Notes: a model not told the origin generated them from the letters alone. 64,000 nt of DNA from Hahella sp. HN01 (GCF_018986435.1 NZ_JAHMIN010000013.1:30449-94448); one strand, 5' to 3'. Shown: positions 8,749 to 17,721, numbered from the stretch's first letter. A program made the numbers and translations.

Positions 8749-8832
8749 ATGCCTTGGTGACAATCGCTACTACTCATGTATAGAGAAAGGGTGTTTTAGT
8801 GGGGCGCTGAATCAGAGTCGATTGAGGGCGCA

Positions 8833-8850
8833 GCCGAATGTGTATTCGGC
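8833..8850. repeat. perfect intergenic hairpin GCCGAAT-GTGT-ATTCGGC
   Basis: A perfect 7-base-pair stem with a four-base loop lies just before the next small gene. It has no T-tract on either side, so it is not a standard terminator; its role is unknown. Confidence 0.45.
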
Positions 8851-8871
8851 GTCGATAATTGCGGAGTTGTG

Positions 8872-9090
8872 ATGAGAGAAAGTTTGAGGAAGAAGATCAT
8901 TGATGTCTGTGATCAGAAAATTGCGGCTAAAGGCGTCAATGTTGGTGTGTCGTTTTATGCTTTTTTCGCCAATAAAAATGATGACCCTGAGTTGCTAATG
9001 GAAGCCGCTGAATGGTGGATTTTAACCAATAAACTGGACCACTTCGAAAAGGCGGTAAAAATAAAGGACCTGGTTCAACAGGGTGCGTGA
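8872..9090 (+). CDS. DUF6500-like small protein
   Basis: A 72-residue protein (MRESLRKKIIDVCDQKIAAK). The central segment FYAFFANKNDDPELLMEAAEWW followed by KLDHFEKAVKIK matches my memory of the DUF6500 family, often found as isolated genes in marine gammaproteobacteria. ATG 8872 has GGAG five bases upstream; the GTG directly before it is also in frame. Predicted to be helical and soluble. Function unknown. Confidence 0.65.
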   Translation: MRESLRKKIIDVCDQKIAAKGVNVGVSFYAFFANKNDDPELLMEAAEWWILTNKLDHFEKAVKIKDLVQQGA

Positions 9091-9284
9091 AATACATCTC
9101 ATTCCCTTGGTTCATCGAAATAGTATGAGCTGTTCCAGTTGCTTGCCTTGTTGAATCTGCATCTTGCAGGAGAAGTAGAAAGAGTGGCGTCTTTTATCTC
9201 CTGGTGTACAAGGAAGGTCGCCACCCTTACCGATAGCTCGAAATCGAGGCGGCTAGCCTCTTCAACCATATTTCTTCAAGTCTG

Positions 9285-9980
9285 TCAGGCGACATGGGCG
9301 AAGAACGCGCCAATAAGGCCAGCTTGATAAAAGGGAATAGGGGTTGTAAAACCGCCCGCTTTGATGATGGCCGCGATTGTGTCTGTCGGCAGTACGGCGA
9401 CGTCCTGACTATAGGCGGCTTTCATCCGCTGAATATCCCCTTGCGATACCGCTGCGTTCGCCATCAGCCGCAGCCACAAATTTAACTGCCCCTCGTAGAT
9501 TTCGCTGTGGGTATCTGCGACTAAATCGGCGCTAACGAGAAGCCCCTCAGGTTTGAGTCTGTCGGCGATATGGCGGAAAAACTCACTTCGGGCCTGTTGA
9601 TCCAATATGAATTGGGAAACCAGCAGACTGGTGGCGCCATCAAACTTTTCTTCACTGGGAAGTGTCTCCACATAGCCCTGATAAAAGTCGCACCTGGATG
9701 TAAAACCCGCCAGTTCAACGGCTTTGCGGCACTGATTCAGCATCTCGCCAGACGGCTCAACGGCGGTAAAACGCCACTCTGGGAAGTGCTTGGCCAGGTG
9801 CAGCATTTCTTTACCTGTGCCTGCGCCCACGCACAGGATGTGGGCTCTTGTTGGCAGGACGCCAAGAATGGTCTCCATGAAGAAATACAGCCCATTGTTA
9901 ATCGGCGACATCCGTCGCCACTGCGTGTCGTAGTTTGGCGCCTGTTGGTCGAATAGCTGTGTCAGTTGCTGTTTATCCAT
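9285..9980 (-). CDS. class I SAM-dependent methyltransferase
   Basis: From ATG 9980 the protein has 231 residues and begins MDKQQLTQLFDQQAPNYDTQ, a typical methyltransferase start; an in-frame ATG at 10016 would add twelve residues. Motif I is ILCVGAGTGKEMLHLA, followed by the acidic residue of motif II in FTAVEPSGEML. SAM binding is therefore likely, with an unknown small-molecule or protein acceptor. It is divergent from an Rrf2 regulator with GTAAC repeats between them, so it is probably that regulator's target. Similar Rrf2/methyltransferase pairs occur in other proteobacteria. Confidence 0.82.
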   Translation of the reverse strand: MDKQQLTQLFDQQAPNYDTQWRRMSPINNGLYFFMETILGVLPTRAHILCVGAGTGKEMLHLAKHFPEWRFTAVEPSGEMLNQCRKAVELAGFTSRCDFYQGYVETLPSEEKFDGATSLLVSQFILDQQARSEFFRHIADRLKPEGLLVSADLVADTHSEIYEGQLNLWLRLMANAAVSQGDIQRMKAAYSQDVAVLPTDTIAAIIKAGGFTTPIPFYQAGLIGAFFAHVA

Positions 9981-10022
9981 TTGGGGTCGCTCGCTTTGCT
10001 GAATGTGTGTGCTCATTTTTAC

Positions 10023-10075
10023 GTAACTGTAAATGTTACATATATTGGATGCGCGAGACAATTGATGTAACGTTA
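10023..10075. promoter_or_regulatory. probable operator between methyltransferase and Rrf2 regulator
   Basis: GTAAC-TGTAAAT-GTTAC at 10023-10039 is an inverted repeat, and a second copy of the half-site forms the palindrome TAACGTTA at 10068-10075. Both lie in the A/T-rich space between the two divergent genes. I infer binding by the Rrf2 protein; no experiment or comparison supports it. Confidence 0.5.
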
Positions 10076-10119
10076 AAAGTTGCGTGATAGGATTGGGCGT
10101 CTATTACACGAGATGCAAG

Positions 10120-10527
10120 ATGAGAAAAGACAGTCGTTTATCCCGAGTGTTGCACGTGCTGATTCACCTGGCCGCCAGCGACAAACCTATGACTTCAGGG
10201 CAGATTGCTGAGATGCTGTCGACCAACCCAGTCGTGGTGCGCCGCACCATGGGCATGTTGCGAGTGCAGGGATATGTTGATTCCGCCAAAGGCCACAGCG
10301 GCGGCTGGACGTTGATAAAACCGCTGAACGAAATCACCTTGCTTGACGTGCATAATGCGCTTGGCGAGCCGACCCTGTTTACGCTGGGCCTCACCGACGA
10401 ACACTCAAACTGCTTTATTGAACATGCAATCAATGAAGTGCTAAAAACCGCCATGGACGACGCGGAAAAGAAACTACTGAGTCGATTTGGCGAGATTACG
10501 CTAGATGCCCTGGCGAAACGTTCTTGA
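10120..10527 (+). CDS. Rrf2 family transcriptional regulator
   Basis: A 135-residue winged-helix regulator starting MRKDSRLSRVLHVLIHLA. The recognition region is MTSGQIAEMLSTNPVVVRRT (about residues 25-44) and the wing is GHSGGWTLIKP. Iron-sulfur members (IscR, NsrR) have three clustered Cys; here only one Cys is seen (SNCFIEHAIN), so this one probably senses something other than an Fe-S cluster. ATG 10120 is preferred over a GTG at 10084, because the protein family begins near this Met. It is divergent from the methyltransferase gene. Confidence 0.85.
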   Translation: MRKDSRLSRVLHVLIHLAASDKPMTSGQIAEMLSTNPVVVRRTMGMLRVQGYVDSAKGHSGGWTLIKPLNEITLLDVHNALGEPTLFTLGLTDEHSNCFIEHAINEVLKTAMDDAEKKLLSRFGEITLDALAKRS

Positions 10528-10559
10528 TGGTGGAGGGCGCTACAAACTGGGATTAAATA

Positions 10560-11024
10560 ATGAACTACATCCAAAAGGGAGTTCCAGAAGTTAACTTTTA
10601 CACCAGCATGAAGGACATTGCTGGTTGGCTTGAAATTGAACTGAGAGATTATGACTGGCACATATCCGATATAGACGGTGGGTGGTGTGGGATCGTCGAC
10701 CCGAGTTGGGTGCTGGGCGAAGAGTTTACAGCAAAGATTGAAGAGTTCGATTACCAGTTTGTCTGGGCTGTTATATCTGCATTTCCGAAGGGAACGGAAG
10801 CCTTCACATCAAGCCTGCCTTATGTCGAGGATAACCCTGCGCTCTGGGAAGGCGCGCCCTGTACCCAGCTAGACGGCGCTTTGTTTGAAATCGTATGTTG
10901 GGACAGTAGCGCAACACTATTTATCGGCCTCTCTGAAGAGTTAAGCCGCAGACTGTTGGCTAATGCGCCAGGCATAAAAGACTTGGATAAAGAAAATGAG
11001 CGGAGAGGCGCGGATAGCCGTTAA
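10560..11024 (+). CDS. hypothetical protein, possibly immunity-like
   Basis: A 154-residue, acidic, Trp-rich soluble protein (MNYIQKGVPEVNFYTSMKDI). The middle (DIDGGWCGIVDPSW, FVWAVISAFPKGTEAF) and SSATLFIGLSEEL look like a compact alpha/beta fold. No family was recognised. The acidic composition, size and SUKH-type neighbour suggest an orphan immunity protein, which is inference. The start could be ATG 10608. The first 20 bases resemble the leader of the next gene. It follows the Rrf2 gene by 32 bases. Confidence 0.6.
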   Translation: MNYIQKGVPEVNFYTSMKDIAGWLEIELRDYDWHISDIDGGWCGIVDPSWVLGEEFTAKIEEFDYQFVWAVISAFPKGTEAFTSSLPYVEDNPALWEGAPCTQLDGALFEIVCWDSSATLFIGLSEELSRRLLANAPGIKDLDKENERRGADSR

Positions 11025-11060
11025 AAAGTCCCGAGAGTGAGCTAATCTATCGAAGAATAC

Positions 11061-11096
11061 ATGCATATCAACTACATCAGCCAGGGAGTGCAATGA
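11061..11096 (+). other. possible leader peptide overlapping the next start codon
   Basis: A short frame, ATG 11061 to TGA 11094-11096, encodes MHINYISQGVQ and overlaps the next ATG as ATGA. Its middle resembles the N-terminus encoded at 10560 (MNYIQKGVPE): 16 of 20 bases match. It may be a leader peptide or a remnant of a duplicated gene start. Confidence 0.35.
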
Positions 11097-11614
11097 TTCC
11101 TGAGGAAAAGCTACCAAATCTCTTTGATGTTCTTTGCAAGGGGAAATACGAGTCAGCGAGACCTACCGAATGCAGTATTGAGCGTATTAACTCCCACTTT
11201 GGAATGAATTTTCCTGTATCACTCGTTCGTTTTATGCAAGCGAGCAAATACTATGCGGAGCAGTTCTGTCTTTTTGATGAGAGTTATCAGTCCTACTTTC
11301 ATATCATTCGGACAAATAGTCTTTATAAGAATATTCGCAGAAGACGACATGGACGATGGCGTTATGTGATGCCAAGGAGCTTTGTGCTCATCAAATCCAA
11401 CCCGGACGACCGACATTTAGCGCTAGACACGTCAAAGTATAATCCTGTAACTGGCGAATTTGGGCTGCAGTACTGGTTTCCGGGTTATGAGAAGGAGTTT
11501 GGCGACTCATATCCGGACTTCAATACCTATATGAAATCATTGATTGAATACTTACTTCGAGAAGCTGATGAAGTAAGGTTGGCCGCCTGCGAAGCTATTC
11601 TTGCTGCGCTATGA
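11093..11614 (+). CDS. SMI1/KNR4 (SUKH) family protein
   Basis: A 173-residue protein resembling the SUKH superfamily. The N-terminal helix and loop (IERINSHFGMNFPVSLVRFM) carry the typical pattern of a 'lower-case' SMI1 start, and the C-terminal part YPDFNTYMKSLIEYLLREA matches the usual 'SFEEFLEEL' type ending. SUKH proteins are best known as immunity proteins of polymorphic toxin systems. No toxin gene is nearby, so it would be an orphan. CAGGGAG before the ATG is a good ribosome site. Confidence 0.65.
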   Translation: MIPEEKLPNLFDVLCKGKYESARPTECSIERINSHFGMNFPVSLVRFMQASKYYAEQFCLFDESYQSYFHIIRTNSLYKNIRRRRHGRWRYVMPRSFVLIKSNPDDRHLALDTSKYNPVTGEFGLQYWFPGYEKEFGDSYPDFNTYMKSLIEYLLREADEVRLAACEAILAAL

Positions 11615-11734
11615 CCTTATGAAGCAGTGAATCAGTCATCCGTCCTTAAGCTGCATTATTGATAGCGTCGTTTGTGGCTATGTTTCTATTCGCTGCGGCT
11701 GTGCAGGTCCAGGAAAAAGTTTGGAGGAGAGATA

Positions 11735-12031
11735 ATGGGTGGCGTATCGACTGAGATATATTTTGAGCATGATAATCCAGTAGTTGCAGAAGTGCTTAAC
11801 CAAATACTCGACTGGCGGTTTACTGGGAAGAACTCAGAGGTAGAGGCAATGCTAGGCGAGTTTAACCCGGAGATTGTCGACCTAATCAGAGCGCCTCATT
11901 ACGGGCGCGAAAATTTGGAGTGGCTGGACGATTATCCAGATATAAAAAAGAGCGCCGAACACTTATTGCATTTTGATGAGTTAGATAAGGATTACCGGCT
12001 CTGGTTGGATGACTTCTATAGTTACAGATAA
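11735..12031 (+). CDS. hypothetical small acidic protein
   Basis: A 98-residue protein (MGGVSTEIYFEHDNPVVAEV). The ATG at 11735 has a strong ribosome site, GGAGGAGAG. It is acidic and Trp/Tyr rich (NLEWLDDYPDIKKSAEHLLH, DYRLWLDDFYSY) and predicted soluble. No family was recognised; size and composition resemble immunity proteins. It may be co-transcribed with the following 45-codon frame. Confidence 0.6.
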   Translation: MGGVSTEIYFEHDNPVVAEVLNQILDWRFTGKNSEVEAMLGEFNPEIVDLIRAPHYGRENLEWLDDYPDIKKSAEHLLHFDELDKDYRLWLDDFYSYR

Positions 12032-12049
12032 GCCTTTGGAAGTGGCAGT

Positions 12050-12187
12050 GTGAGCAAGAAAAGGAAAGGGTATGAAATATTTGTGGAAAGTAACGTTTAT
12101 GTGGGGCCTTTCCTGGTGGCTATCCTAAAACTGGCTGGAGCAACCAAGGTGAAACTGAAACAAGACTCACTCGATTGGCATGGCTGA
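12050..12187 (+). CDS. very small hypothetical protein
   Basis: A 45-residue frame from GTG 12050, with GGAAG seven bases upstream, and starting 18 bases after the previous stop. It begins MSKKRKGYEIFVESNVYVGP. The sequence has a hydrophobic middle (FLVAILKLAGATKV) and a basic start and looks protein-like. It could be a real small gene in the same transcript, or the remains of a longer one. No homologue is recalled. Confidence 0.4.
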   Translation: MSKKRKGYEIFVESNVYVGPFLVAILKLAGATKVKLKQDSLDWHG

Positions 12188-12272
12188 ACAGAAGCGTTTC
12201 TAGTTGTCACGCCTTCGACTGTAGATTTGGCGAGTTGGGTCGGAGCAGGTCTGTACTAAAGACCTTTTGTCC

Positions 12273-12551
12273 CTAACACACCTCAAACCCCAACGGCGGC
12301 GTTTCTCCCTCCACTTGTTCAGTTTTGACCTCAGTGACGATGGCGGCTTCGGGGCCTTCGTGGAGCCAGTCTATGAGTTGGTTGACGGATTCGGCGTCGC
12401 CGTAGGCGAGTACTTCGACGCGGCCGTCCGGCAGGTTTTTGGCGTAGCCGAGTATGTGGAGGCGTTCGGCGACTTGGCGGGTGGAGTTGCGGTACCAGAC
12501 TCCCTGCACTTTGCCGCTGACCCAGGCGCGGATGTGTTGTTTGTCCTGCAT
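12273..12551 (-). CDS. acylphosphatase
   Basis: A 92-residue protein with the complete acylphosphatase signature. KVQGVWYRNSTRQVAERL carries the phosphate-binding loop and catalytic Arg, and NLPDGRVEVLAYGD carries the family pattern with the catalytic Asn. It hydrolyses acyl phosphates such as carbamoyl or acetyl phosphate in the cytoplasm. It is a single gene and its length is standard. A long open frame on the opposite strand is a coding shadow. Confidence 0.93.
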   Translation of the reverse strand: MQDKQHIRAWVSGKVQGVWYRNSTRQVAERLHILGYAKNLPDGRVEVLAYGDAESVNQLIDWLHEGPEAAIVTEVKTEQVEGETPPLGFEVC

Positions 12552-12844
12552 TCTTTTCTCCTTTGCTTGCTCTTGCTGCGTTGGTTCCGCTTACTTTGCT
12601 CACTGCGTTCTTTTTACCCATGTACGCCTGGGTGTAGAACGATTTTTTGGCTCACTTCACTGCTTTCAGACGACATATAGGCCGTTTTTTAGTCGCCAAG
12701 CTTATCTGTCGGCGCTAAAGAGCGCATACTTCTGACAGGTTTATCACTATATTTAGTAAAAAGCGCTTTTAGAGGCTTAAATTATAATAGATACGGCTGC
12801 TGCTCCCCGGGATTCTTTATGGGATCGTCGGGGAGGCGGGCGGC

Positions 12845-13591
12845 TTGGTTTTAATGAAGGCGTTGGGCGATATGGAAACAGGAAAACTGCTGATCGCGCT
12901 CTGTGGGGATACGCATCCGGCGATTCTTGAAGAGTTCGGTAATTTTGATGGTTGGTTTATTGATGTTTTCGACAAAATGGGGATCTCCACTCATTTGTGG
13001 AATACCCATATGTACCATGACGCGCCGGAAGGAAATTTTATTGGCTGCGTCGTCACCGGTTCGCCGGCGATGGTGACGGACCGGGCGCAATGGTCGGAAG
13101 ATCTGGGGCGCTGGATGCGGCTGGCGATAGAGCAAGGTCTGCCGCTGTTGGGAGTGTGCTACGGTCACCAGTTACTGGCTGACGCTTTGGGTGGCGCGGT
13201 GGACTACCAACCAGACGGACGAGAAATCGGCTCCCTGCTGATCACCAACCATGCTTCAGACGGCGATGATTACATCTTCTCGCGATTGCCTCACACCTTT
13301 CACGCCCATCTGACTCACGCTCAGTCCGTATTGACCCTGCCGGAAGGGGCGGTGAATCTGGCCAGCAGCGGGCGGGTGAAACATCAGGCGTTCCGCTATG
13401 GCGATCGCACCTGGGGCGTGCAGTTTCATCCTGAATTTACCTGTCCCATCATGTCCGCTTATTTATCGGTATACCGGGATCAAATTCCAGCCGGGCAGCG
13501 GTTGCAATTGGAGGCGCATTTACAGGATTGTTTTGACGCCCAGAGAGTGCTGGAAATATTCGCGGAAGGGTGTTTGCGCGGCTTTGCGTAG
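12845..13591 (+). CDS. class I glutamine amidotransferase-like protein
   Basis: A 248-residue GATase1 protein with nucleophile Cys105 in GVCYGHQLLA, and His195 and Glu197 in VQFHPEF, so the triad is complete. Stand-alone members (YfeJ-like, related to the GMP synthase amidotransferase domain) have largely unknown acceptors. The TTG at 12845 is chosen because GGGAGG lies eight bases before it; ATGs at 12854 and 12872 have no ribosome site and would shorten it by 3 or 9 residues. It is a single gene and converges on the DUF6231-like gene. Confidence 0.82.
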   Translation: MVLMKALGDMETGKLLIALCGDTHPAILEEFGNFDGWFIDVFDKMGISTHLWNTHMYHDAPEGNFIGCVVTGSPAMVTDRAQWSEDLGRWMRLAIEQGLPLLGVCYGHQLLADALGGAVDYQPDGREIGSLLITNHASDGDDYIFSRLPHTFHAHLTHAQSVLTLPEGAVNLASSGRVKHQAFRYGDRTWGVQFHPEFTCPIMSAYLSVYRDQIPAGQRLQLEAHLQDCFDAQRVLEIFAEGCLRGFA

Positions 13592-13633
13592 ACTCATCCT
13601 GAGCCTTTCGAGTTCACTACGCGGAGGTCGCGT

Positions 13634-14113
13634 TTACCACCAATACTTACCGAACCTCTCTGGATTCGCCCAGTTTTCCGCATTGTTCCAGGCCCGTTTG
13701 GGGTTGTAATCCGTGATGGAGTAAGCGTAAACCGCCAGCGCCCGATCGTGGTCGGTAAACATCTCCAGACGGCGAAACCCCAATGCGATCAAGTGATTAA
13801 AGTCCCACTCAGGCGACTGATTATGATCTATAGTCGCCAGCACATTGGGGATCAGCAGATTGCGCGGGGCAGCCAGAAGTGCTTGTCCCGCCTGGAAGGG
13901 AAGTTTCTCCACCGCATCGCTGATGATGGCGGCTTCAGGGCGGCTATCGGCGCCAGCAATCTCCTCTATCGTAGCGGCGCAGGTCACATTCACCTGCCTG
14001 TCTTCACTGTATCTGCTCAAAGCGGGCGGCTGAGCCGGACCGATGTTCAGAACGCAAGTCGGAGACATGACGGACAGCCAGTCAAACAGCAGGTCATTTG
14101 GCGAATTGGCCAC
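13634..14113 (-). CDS. DUF6231-like protein
   Basis: A 159-residue protein starting MANSPNDLLFDWLSVMSPTC. The arrangement (TCVLNIGPAQPP, later EAAIISDAVEKLPFQAGQAL, then a Tyr/Trp-rich end) matches DUF6231 as I recall it from pseudomonads. It has a Rossmann-like pattern without a clear cofactor motif. Function unknown. A minus-strand terminator lies 48 bases upstream of its start. Confidence 0.65.
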   Translation of the reverse strand: MANSPNDLLFDWLSVMSPTCVLNIGPAQPPALSRYSEDRQVNVTCAATIEEIAGADSRPEAAIISDAVEKLPFQAGQALLAAPRNLLIPNVLATIDHNQSPEWDFNHLIALGFRRLEMFTDHDRALAVYAYSITDYNPKRAWNNAENWANPERFGKYWW

Positions 14114-14160
14114 GTTGATTCAACCTATGGTGCAGCGAGTATGGATAGTGGAGCGCATAC

Positions 14161-14186
14161 AAAAAAAGCGCTGATCCATCAGCGCT
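14161..14186 (-). terminator. rho-independent terminator on the minus strand, no gene in front of it
   Basis: AGCGCTGA-TCCA-TCAGCGCT is a perfect 8-base-pair stem (14167-14186). Read on the minus strand it is followed by seven T. No minus-strand gene lies within the 230 bases upstream in that direction, so it may end a small RNA or an attenuated leader. Confidence 0.75.
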
Positions 14187-14403
14187 ACTGTTACTTGGTA
14201 TCTGCAAGTATTTAAGCAGGGTAAACGAAGAAATGAAATGAAAAAGACTCTGAATTGCTTCAGACAATTAGAGTGTAGTAAAGCCTATGCTGGCGCGTTA
14301 GACGGATTATCCATTAAACTCGGAAGCGTATTTTCGAAATGCGATAACAAACTAGAAAACGCTTTTATTCGATAGCGCAACCCAATGAAACTCGGAGAAA
14401 TAT

Positions 14404-14979
14404 ATGCACAGTAGAACTCTGTCAAAAATAGGCGTGGCATTGTTCACATTCTGCTTCAGTTTGTTTGTTCAAGCGGAAGCGCCTCTTACCGGAGACCTCA
14501 TCGATCGCTGGATCAAGTCCCAGAAAGCCGTGCAGGAGTGGGGCGACAAGCATGAAGAAGAGTTGTCCAAATACGAAAAAGACAACGAAATGATCCCCAC
14601 CAATATCGACGACATTGTCGCTCCACTGAAAGCCTCAGGATTGTACGGTCAGGTTGAGGATATTGTAGAAGGCTACGGTTTCTCCACGCCGGAAGAATGG
14701 GCGAGCACTGCGCTGCGTATTTTCGGCGCCTATGCGGCGATTGAGATGCAGGGGCAGCAAGTCGATATGGACGCCATGAGGCAACAATTGGCGGAGCTGG
14801 AAAAGAATCCGAATATCAGCGCGGAACAGAAGAAAATGATGCGCGATATGATGCAACAAGGGCTGGCGATGATGGAGAAATTCAAGAACGCGCCGCCTGA
14901 AGACGTCGAAGCGGTCAAGCCGCATATGAGCAAGCTGCGTAAAGTGATGGAAGAAAGCGGCGGCGGTCTGGACGACTGA
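14404..14979 (+). CDS. exported helical hypothetical protein
   Basis: A 191-residue protein with an N-terminal signal peptide (MHSRTLSKIGVALFTFCFSL, cleavage probably after VQA near residue 24). The mature part is almost wholly helical and charged, with a Met/Gln-rich stretch (MDAMRQQLAELEKN, KKMMRDMMQQGLAMMEKF). It is probably periplasmic. Similar exported helical proteins occur in Hahella and pseudomonads without known function. A strong hairpin follows the stop. Confidence 0.7.
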   Translation: MHSRTLSKIGVALFTFCFSLFVQAEAPLTGDLIDRWIKSQKAVQEWGDKHEEELSKYEKDNEMIPTNIDDIVAPLKASGLYGQVEDIVEGYGFSTPEEWASTALRIFGAYAAIEMQGQQVDMDAMRQQLAELEKNPNISAEQKKMMRDMMQQGLAMMEKFKNAPPEDVEAVKPHMSKLRKVMEESGGGLDD

Positions 14980-15016
14980 TCCTCGCTTGACTCCAAGGCT
15001 CTTAAAGGACTGCAGC

Positions 15017-15655
<639 letters not shown>

Positions 15656-15890
15656 GAGTGCTGCAATCCGGACAAGCTGATGATTTAGCGGATGATTCCG
15701 CCGACGGTTTGACTGATATTGTACGGCAATTCACGCCGATTCGCTCACCGCAGAAGCTGCGTAATCGTCTAAGGTCGAATAAGTCTGAGATGAGAGAGCG
15801 GGATGGGCGAGAGATAAAAACTTGTCTGGATAAAAAACTGAGCGAGAAAGTCGAAGTTGGGGCGATACCGCTGAATTCGCCCGTGACGGA

Positions 15891-16088
15891 TCAGGCCGCC
15901 TGGGAATGATCCAGACCGAAACTTTCAGTCAGGCCGCGATAGCCCAGTTCCCGTTCGATGGACTGCAGGAAATCAAGCGAATCACGCAGGCTGTCTTCAT
16001 CGGAGGCATCGAAATTCATTGTGATCAGCTCTTCGAGCCGCATGAGTTCGATGTCAGAAAAACTCTCCAATTGTTGTTGATTATGCAT
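15891..16088 (-). CDS. small hypothetical protein
   Basis: A 65-residue acidic helical protein (MHNQQQLESFSDIELMRLEE). ATG 16088 is preferred over a longer in-frame extension because GAGGG lies eight bases upstream and the extension is low-quality. Its pattern (ELITMNFDASDEDSLRDSLD) suggests a two-helix regulatory or adaptor protein. No family was recognised. It is isolated between pdxH and the urease cluster. Confidence 0.55.
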   Translation of the reverse strand: MHNQQQLESFSDIELMRLEELITMNFDASDEDSLRDSLDFLQSIERELGYRGLTESFGLDHSQAA

Positions 16089-16416
16089 GTGGTAATCCCT
16101 CACTAAGGTTGCAGTTTTATTGTGGAGATAGCAGGTTTCATTTTGATTGCGCGCGTGATGAGGCGACTTGACGCTGATCATTAAATGAACTCCTGCCGGA
16201 AGCCTTCATTTATTAATCGCTAACTGCGGACTACTAGCTCCGATACTGCTCGTTATTCCGTTACTGCAGGGTAATAACATAGGAAAAAATTGAGGGAAAC
16301 GCCAACGCTGATTTTACAGTGGGATGGAAGATGTTATCGAAGTTGGCTTATGAGGGCTGTCGGGGAAAGTGCGTCCGTGGGTAATTACCGACACGGACGC
16401 AGAGAATCGCTCATTA

Positions 16417-17010
16417 TCAGAAAGCGGAAGCTACCGCGGCGACGCCTGTGGCGATTGCGCCAGCGCCAAGGGTTTTGCGGGTAGCGTTGGTTTTTTCATA
16501 ACGTTTGGCCAGCGCCGCAACGCCCCAGCCAACCAGCTGAATCATCGCCGTCGCCAGAATGAATCCGCTGACGTAGCTGAATGAATCTGCGCCAGCGGGT
16601 TGCTCGGCGACATGGGCGTAGCCATGGAAAACTGCGAATAAAGCCACCAGCGGCGCCGCAGCGAGAGTTAACATTCGGCTGTTTCCCGCCACCAGCAGCG
16701 CAGCGCCAAGGACGAACAAAGAAGCGGTGATCATGGCTTCAGGAATCGGCAGGCTAACGCTTGAGGCCGCCAGCAGGCCGCCGGTCAGCATGGCGCCGAG
16801 AAACGCCAGCAACAGACGCGCTTTCTGGCCGGTTTTCCACGCCAGGAAGCCCACGCCCAACATGGCGACGAGGTGATCCAGGCCGAACATGGGGTGAGTC
16901 AATCCAGAGAAAAATCCGCCGACGACGCCGTGTCCCGGATGGGCGACTGCGGCCATCGAGGCGCCCAGGCCAGTGGTAAGTAGTAGAAATTGAGCTTTGG
17001 AGAATCGCAT
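16417..17010 (-). CDS. ureJ: HupE/UreJ family membrane protein, likely nickel permease
   Basis: A 197-residue protein with a signal-like N-terminus and about six membrane helices. The family motif HPGHGVVGGFFSGLTHPMFGLDHL supplies His/Asp residues that bind nickel in HupE/UreJ transporters. ATG 17010 is chosen because AAGGGAGC precedes it. It is the last gene of the urease operon, 52 bases after ureG, which fits a role in supplying nickel to the enzyme. Length is typical. Confidence 0.9.
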   Translation of the reverse strand: MRFSKAQFLLLTTGLGASMAAVAHPGHGVVGGFFSGLTHPMFGLDHLVAMLGVGFLAWKTGQKARLLLAFLGAMLTGGLLAASSVSLPIPEAMITASLFVLGAALLVAGNSRMLTLAAAPLVALFAVFHGYAHVAEQPAGADSFSYVSGFILATAMIQLVGWGVAALAKRYEKTNATRKTLGAGAIATGVAAVASAF

Positions 17011-17062
17011 TAATCTGCTCCCTTGTTGGAAATGAGTGCTGTGTCGTCGTCCGCTGGGGACG

Positions 17063-17677
17063 CTAAGCCGCTTGCAGCATACCTTGGTCAATAATAAAAC
17101 TGATGATGTCCTGCAGGCCTTCGCCGGTCTTCATATTACTGAAAATAAAGGGTTTGTCACCGCGCATTTTCCTGGCGTCGCGATCCATGACCTCCAATGA
17201 AGCGCCTACGATTGGCGCCAGATCGGTCTTGTTGATGATCAATAAGTCAGACTTGGTGATGCCTGGGCCGCCTTTGCGGGGAATTTTATCGCCAGCGGAA
17301 ACATCGATGACATACAGGGTCAGGTCGGACAGCTCCGGGCTGAAAGTGGCGCTCAGGTTATCGCCGCCGCTTTCCACCAACACCAGATCGAGCCCGGGAT
17401 GGCGCGCCGTCAGGGTGTCGATGGCGGCGAGGTTCATGGAGGCGTCCTCCCGAATGGCGGTATGAGGACAACCGCCGGTTTCCACACCGATGATGCGATC
17501 TTCGGTGAGCGCCTGATTGCGGATCAGAAACTGGGCGTCTTCTTCCGTATAGATATCGTTGGTGACCACGGCGATATTAAAGCGTTCCCGCAGCTCCTGG
17601 CACAGACGGGCCACCAGCGCTGTTTTGCCGGAACCCACCGGGCCGCCGATGCCGACGCGCAAAGTTTGTGTGCTCAT
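17063..17677 (-). CDS. ureG: urease accessory protein UreG, GTPase
   Basis: A 204-residue SIMIBI-class GTPase that delivers nickel to apo-urease together with UreD, UreE and UreF. The P-loop is [13 protein letters not shown] near the N-terminus and the nickel-binding Cys-Pro-His motif is in [24 protein letters not shown] provides guanine specificity. It is the seventh gene of the operon and follows ureF by 44 bases. Confidence 0.97.
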   Translation of the reverse strand: MSTQTLRVGIGGPVGSGKTALVARLCQELRERFNIAVVTNDIYTEEDAQFLIRNQALTEDRIIGVETGGCPHTAIREDASMNLAAIDTLTARHPGLDLVLVESGGDNLSATFSPELSDLTLYVIDVSAGDKIPRKGGPGITKSDLLIINKTDLAPIVGASLEVMDRDARKMRGDKPFIFSNMKTGEGLQDIISFIIDQGMLQAA

Positions 17678-17721
17678 AAAAGCGTTACCTCCAGATGATG
17701 TTTATTGTCCTGCGCGCCTGT

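Noticed and set aside
4176-12187. A new defence or toxin-immunity island
   Set aside because: The genes are small, mostly single, face both directions and include no nuclease, toxin, ATPase or integrase. The immunity-like character of a few proteins is not enough to call a system.
12267-12680. Open frame on the plus strand across the acylphosphatase gene
   Set aside because: It mirrors the codons of a clear acylphosphatase gene; its sequence has no family pattern and no ribosome site.
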